Source: Rhizobium sp. LC145
GTDB lineage: Bacteria > Pseudomonadota > Alphaproteobacteria > Rhizobiales > Rhizobiaceae
Direction of reading: 5' to 3'
Length of the DNA: 64,000 bases
NCBI RefSeq assembly: GCF_001005825.1
Contig: NZ_LBHV01000002.1
Span: 1 to 64,000 of the forward strand
Below, one piece after another: positions 62,502 through 64,000 of the stretch; the first letter of the stretch is position 1; every line of letters starts with the position of its first letter. Both the position numbers and the translations under genes were made by a program. Below the pieces are notes generated by a model. That model had not been told where the DNA came from. It did not search any database and worked only from the letters and a program-made list of their open reading frames with translations.

Positions 62502-62827
62502 CGGATGCGTTCACGCCAGAGCACATAGATGTAGCCGCTTGCCAACATAACGCCTGCAATGCCTTGACGAGCGGCGCCAGAAACCAGATCAGCAGGCCTC
62601 CTGAAGAATGCGGTCCAATCGGTCACATCATGGTGGTAAAGAGGGCGACTCAGTTTAGAGCCACCATGCCAAGCGCACCAAATGTCCGTCCACGATGATT
62701 AGGCGGTCCATCGCTTTTCCGTCAGTCTGACGGCAGAACAGCACGCGAACGTAGCCATGAATTCTCCCTTGCCTGGGAGCGAGACTCACGGTTCAATTCT
62801 CCGGAACGGGTAAGGAATTAACGGCAG
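62502..62827. other. Intergenic stretch with a possible membrane-protein remnant
   Basis: The minus strand reads hydrophobic fragments LLIWFLAPLVKALQ and, in another frame, AGVMLASGYIYVLWRERIR with a stop next to vapC, as if a small membrane protein had been frameshifted. I cannot assign a family. The region also holds the leader of the next short plus-strand gene. Confidence 0.35.
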
Positions 62828-63007
62828 ATGGCTTACATTGACCAGATCATCATGTTCTGCGCCGGTATGTGGATGACGGCGGCAGGCCTTGGCTATGTGA
62901 AGGTCAATACTCAAGTTCCGTGGGTTGTTAAAATCACACGGCATTTTCGATGGATGGGACCGTTGTTGATCGCCCTCTCCATTATACTGTTGTTTGAACC
63001 GCGCTAG
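62828..63007 (+). CDS. 59-residue two-helix membrane protein
   Basis: A short frame, MAYIDQIIMFCAGMWMTAAG, then LGYVKVNTQVPWVVKITRHF and RWMGPLLIALSIILLFEPR. Two hydrophobic segments (about 6-22 and 41-56) flank a basic loop, typical of small inner-membrane proteins. AAGGA lies about twelve bases before the ATG. Family unknown; called because of the length, the clear helix pattern and the position in a gap. Confidence 0.45.
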   Translation: MAYIDQIIMFCAGMWMTAAGLGYVKVNTQVPWVVKITRHFRWMGPLLIALSIILLFEPR

Positions 63008-63060
63008 TTTTCAAGTCGCCATCATCGACGATGATGCGATCGTACTTTGCACGGCAATGC

Positions 63061-63087
63061 CGACGCCGCTTGGAACAAGCGGCGTCG
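63061..63087 (-). terminator. 12-base-pair hairpin downstream of the cold-shock gene
   Basis: CGACGCCGCTTG (63061-63072) pairs perfectly with CAAGCGGCGTCG (63076-63087) around a GAA loop. It lies 30 bases after the cold-shock stop on that gene's strand. The T tract is absent, as in many rhizobial 3' ends. Confidence 0.6.
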
Positions 63088-63116
63088 CTAAAGGGCCATT
63101 TAGCGCAGGGCGCCGA

Positions 63117-63317
63117 TCAAGCCAGTGTGACGTTTTCCGCTTTCGACTTTCCGGTCTTGCGGTCCTGACCCAGCTCGTAGCTGACTTTGTCTCCGTCTCG
63201 GAGCGATCCACCTTGCACCGCCGACACGTGGACGAACACATCTGCTCCACCATTGTCGGGCGTGATGAACCCAAAACCCTTGTCCTGATTGAAAAACTTA
63301 ACCGTACCGGTAGCCAT
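63117..63317 (-). CDS. cspA: CspA-family cold-shock protein
   Basis: A 66-residue single-domain RNA chaperone: RNP1 is [14 protein letters not shown]2 is VFVHVSAVQ, and the rest ([11 protein letters not shown] at the start, ENVTLA at the end) is typical. It melts mRNA structures in the cold or during adaptation. ATG at 63317 lies seven bases after GAGG; two codons upstream are also open. A strong hairpin lies 30 bases beyond the stop. Confidence 0.95.
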   Translation of the reverse strand: MATGTVKFFNQDKGFGFITPDNGGADVFVHVSAVQGGSLRDGDKVSYELGQDRKTGKSKAENVTLA

Positions 63318-63513
63318 AAACATCCTCGTGAGCTGAGCGGCATTCGTGCCGCGGGGGGAGCTTATTCATCGCAGCGCCAGTCTGCAATCCTTTCTTCCTA
63401 GATTCGGCAATCTAAGCGAGTTTTGACCCGGTGGGGCTCCATACGACCGCAGCCGTGCAGAGCCCCGTGGGAGGTAGGCAGTGGAAATATCCTTGCCGCG
63501 TGGTGACGACAGC

Positions 63514-64000
63514 TCAGATATTGGCAAGCAAGTCGTTGATCCGGCTTTCCGCACCGGAAAGCGCATCCTCGATCGATTTGTCGCCGTTCACGGCAGCTCC
63601 GATTTCGTCACCGATGATGTCTTGGATGGCGAATTGGCGCTGGACGGCGGCGGGCAGCGAGCGGCCGGTCTCGGCAATCTCCGCAATGTTCTCGCGGTGC
63701 GGCAGGCTCTTGAACTCCGGCATGTCGAACACGGTCTTCACAGCCGGCAGGTGGCCGGTGCGTGCCCACTGGAAGTCGTTCTCGGCCAGGAACTTGAACA
63801 GCTTGGCTATCGCCGCGGTCTGTTCGGGGGAGCGGTCCTTTTTGGGCATGACCCAACTATGGCCATCGGCATAGGTACTGTCTTGCGCAGGGAACAATTG
63901 CGGCACCGGATAGACGGTATAGCCGCCGGAAAGCGCCGTACCCGCCTTTTCCGCTTGCGCGACATAGTCGCCGATCAACCAGGTGCCGTTGACCGATATG
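63514..64000 (-). CDS. Sugar-type ABC transporter solute-binding protein, C-terminal part (runs off right edge)
   Basis: About 162 C-terminal residues of a family-1 extracellular solute-binding protein. It reads ISVNGTWLIGDYVAQAEKAG at the edge, then VPQLFPAQDSTYADGHSWVMPKKDRSPEQTAAIAKLFKFLAENDFQWARTGHLPAVKTVFDMPEF and ends AESRINDLLANI. NGTW and SWVMPKK are typical of carbohydrate-binding members of multi-sugar importers. The N-terminal lobe, signal peptide and presumed permease genes are outside the window. Confidence 0.85.
   Translation of the reverse strand, partial: ISVNGTWLIGDYVAQAEKAGTALSGGYTVYPVPQLFPAQDSTYADGHSWVMPKKDRSPEQTAAIAKLFKFLAENDFQWARTGHLPAVKTVFDMPEFKSLPHRENIAEIAETGRSLPAAVQRQFAIQDIIGDEIGAAVNGDKSIEDALSGAESRINDLLANI

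Overview
The window looks like accessory DNA (a plasmid, chromid or genomic island) of a Rhizobiaceae-type alphaproteobacterium (Rhizobium, Agrobacterium or Sinorhizobium class). The reasons are high GC, tripartite tricarboxylate and NitT/TauT transporters, an HWE-family histidine kinase, DUF982 and DUF2076 proteins, Hsp20 genes with a ROSE-type RNA leader, and many broken genes between intact ones. I see no rRNA, tRNA, CRISPR array or intact insertion sequence. Species cannot be fixed from the sequence alone.

Layout. 1-405: N-terminal part of a zinc alcohol dehydrogenase. 873-9306: tartrate/dicarboxylate locus (LysR regulator, TctCBA transporter, tartrate/D-malate dehydrogenase, DctA, D-tartrate dehydratase, malic enzyme). 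The malic enzyme is cut at its HDDQH motif by a plasmid-type module (ArdC-like and Toprim proteins, 9307 to about 11906). 12188-15957: heterodimeric ABC exporter. 16955-20451: HWE sensor kinase, receiver protein and a run of small proteins. 20819-26398: nucleotidyltransferase-fold protein, ABM monooxygenase, two DJ-1/PfpI proteins, a decayed SDR, a LysR regulator and a DUF2161 protein. 26520-31445: TetR regulator with two palindromic operators and a PaoABC-type molybdenum aldehyde oxidase, then DoxX. 31644-37102: heat-shock and stress block (CbpM, CbpA, a broken ABC-2 permease, two Hsp20 proteins with a ROSE leader, a receiver with Glu in place of Asp, and two convergent Crp/Fnr paralogues). 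37701-39269: GNAT protein and remnants of metal-uptake genes. 39573-44367: TerC/CBS protein, DUF2076, Bax inhibitor-1, anti-sigma and sigma factor. 44643-45316 and 61822-62501: two paralogous VapBC pairs. 45598-48070: overlapping FrhB-like and polysaccharide pyruvyl transferase genes. 48735-50511: oleate hydratase with one frameshift, followed by toxin/antitoxin and Fic debris and an APH-type kinase.

52648-61500 is the most interesting stretch. It is a compact and apparently complete uptake and catabolism cluster: a Tat-exported NitT/TauT binding protein with its ATPase and permease, FAD-dependent oxidoreductase, class III CoA transferase, crotonase with both catalytic glutamates, LysR regulator, amidohydrolase and a convergent 7Fe ferredoxin. 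Most genes overlap by a few bases. I recognise each family but know of no characterised pathway with this combination, so the substrate is open. The window ends in a cold-shock protein and the C-terminal part of a sugar-binding protein.
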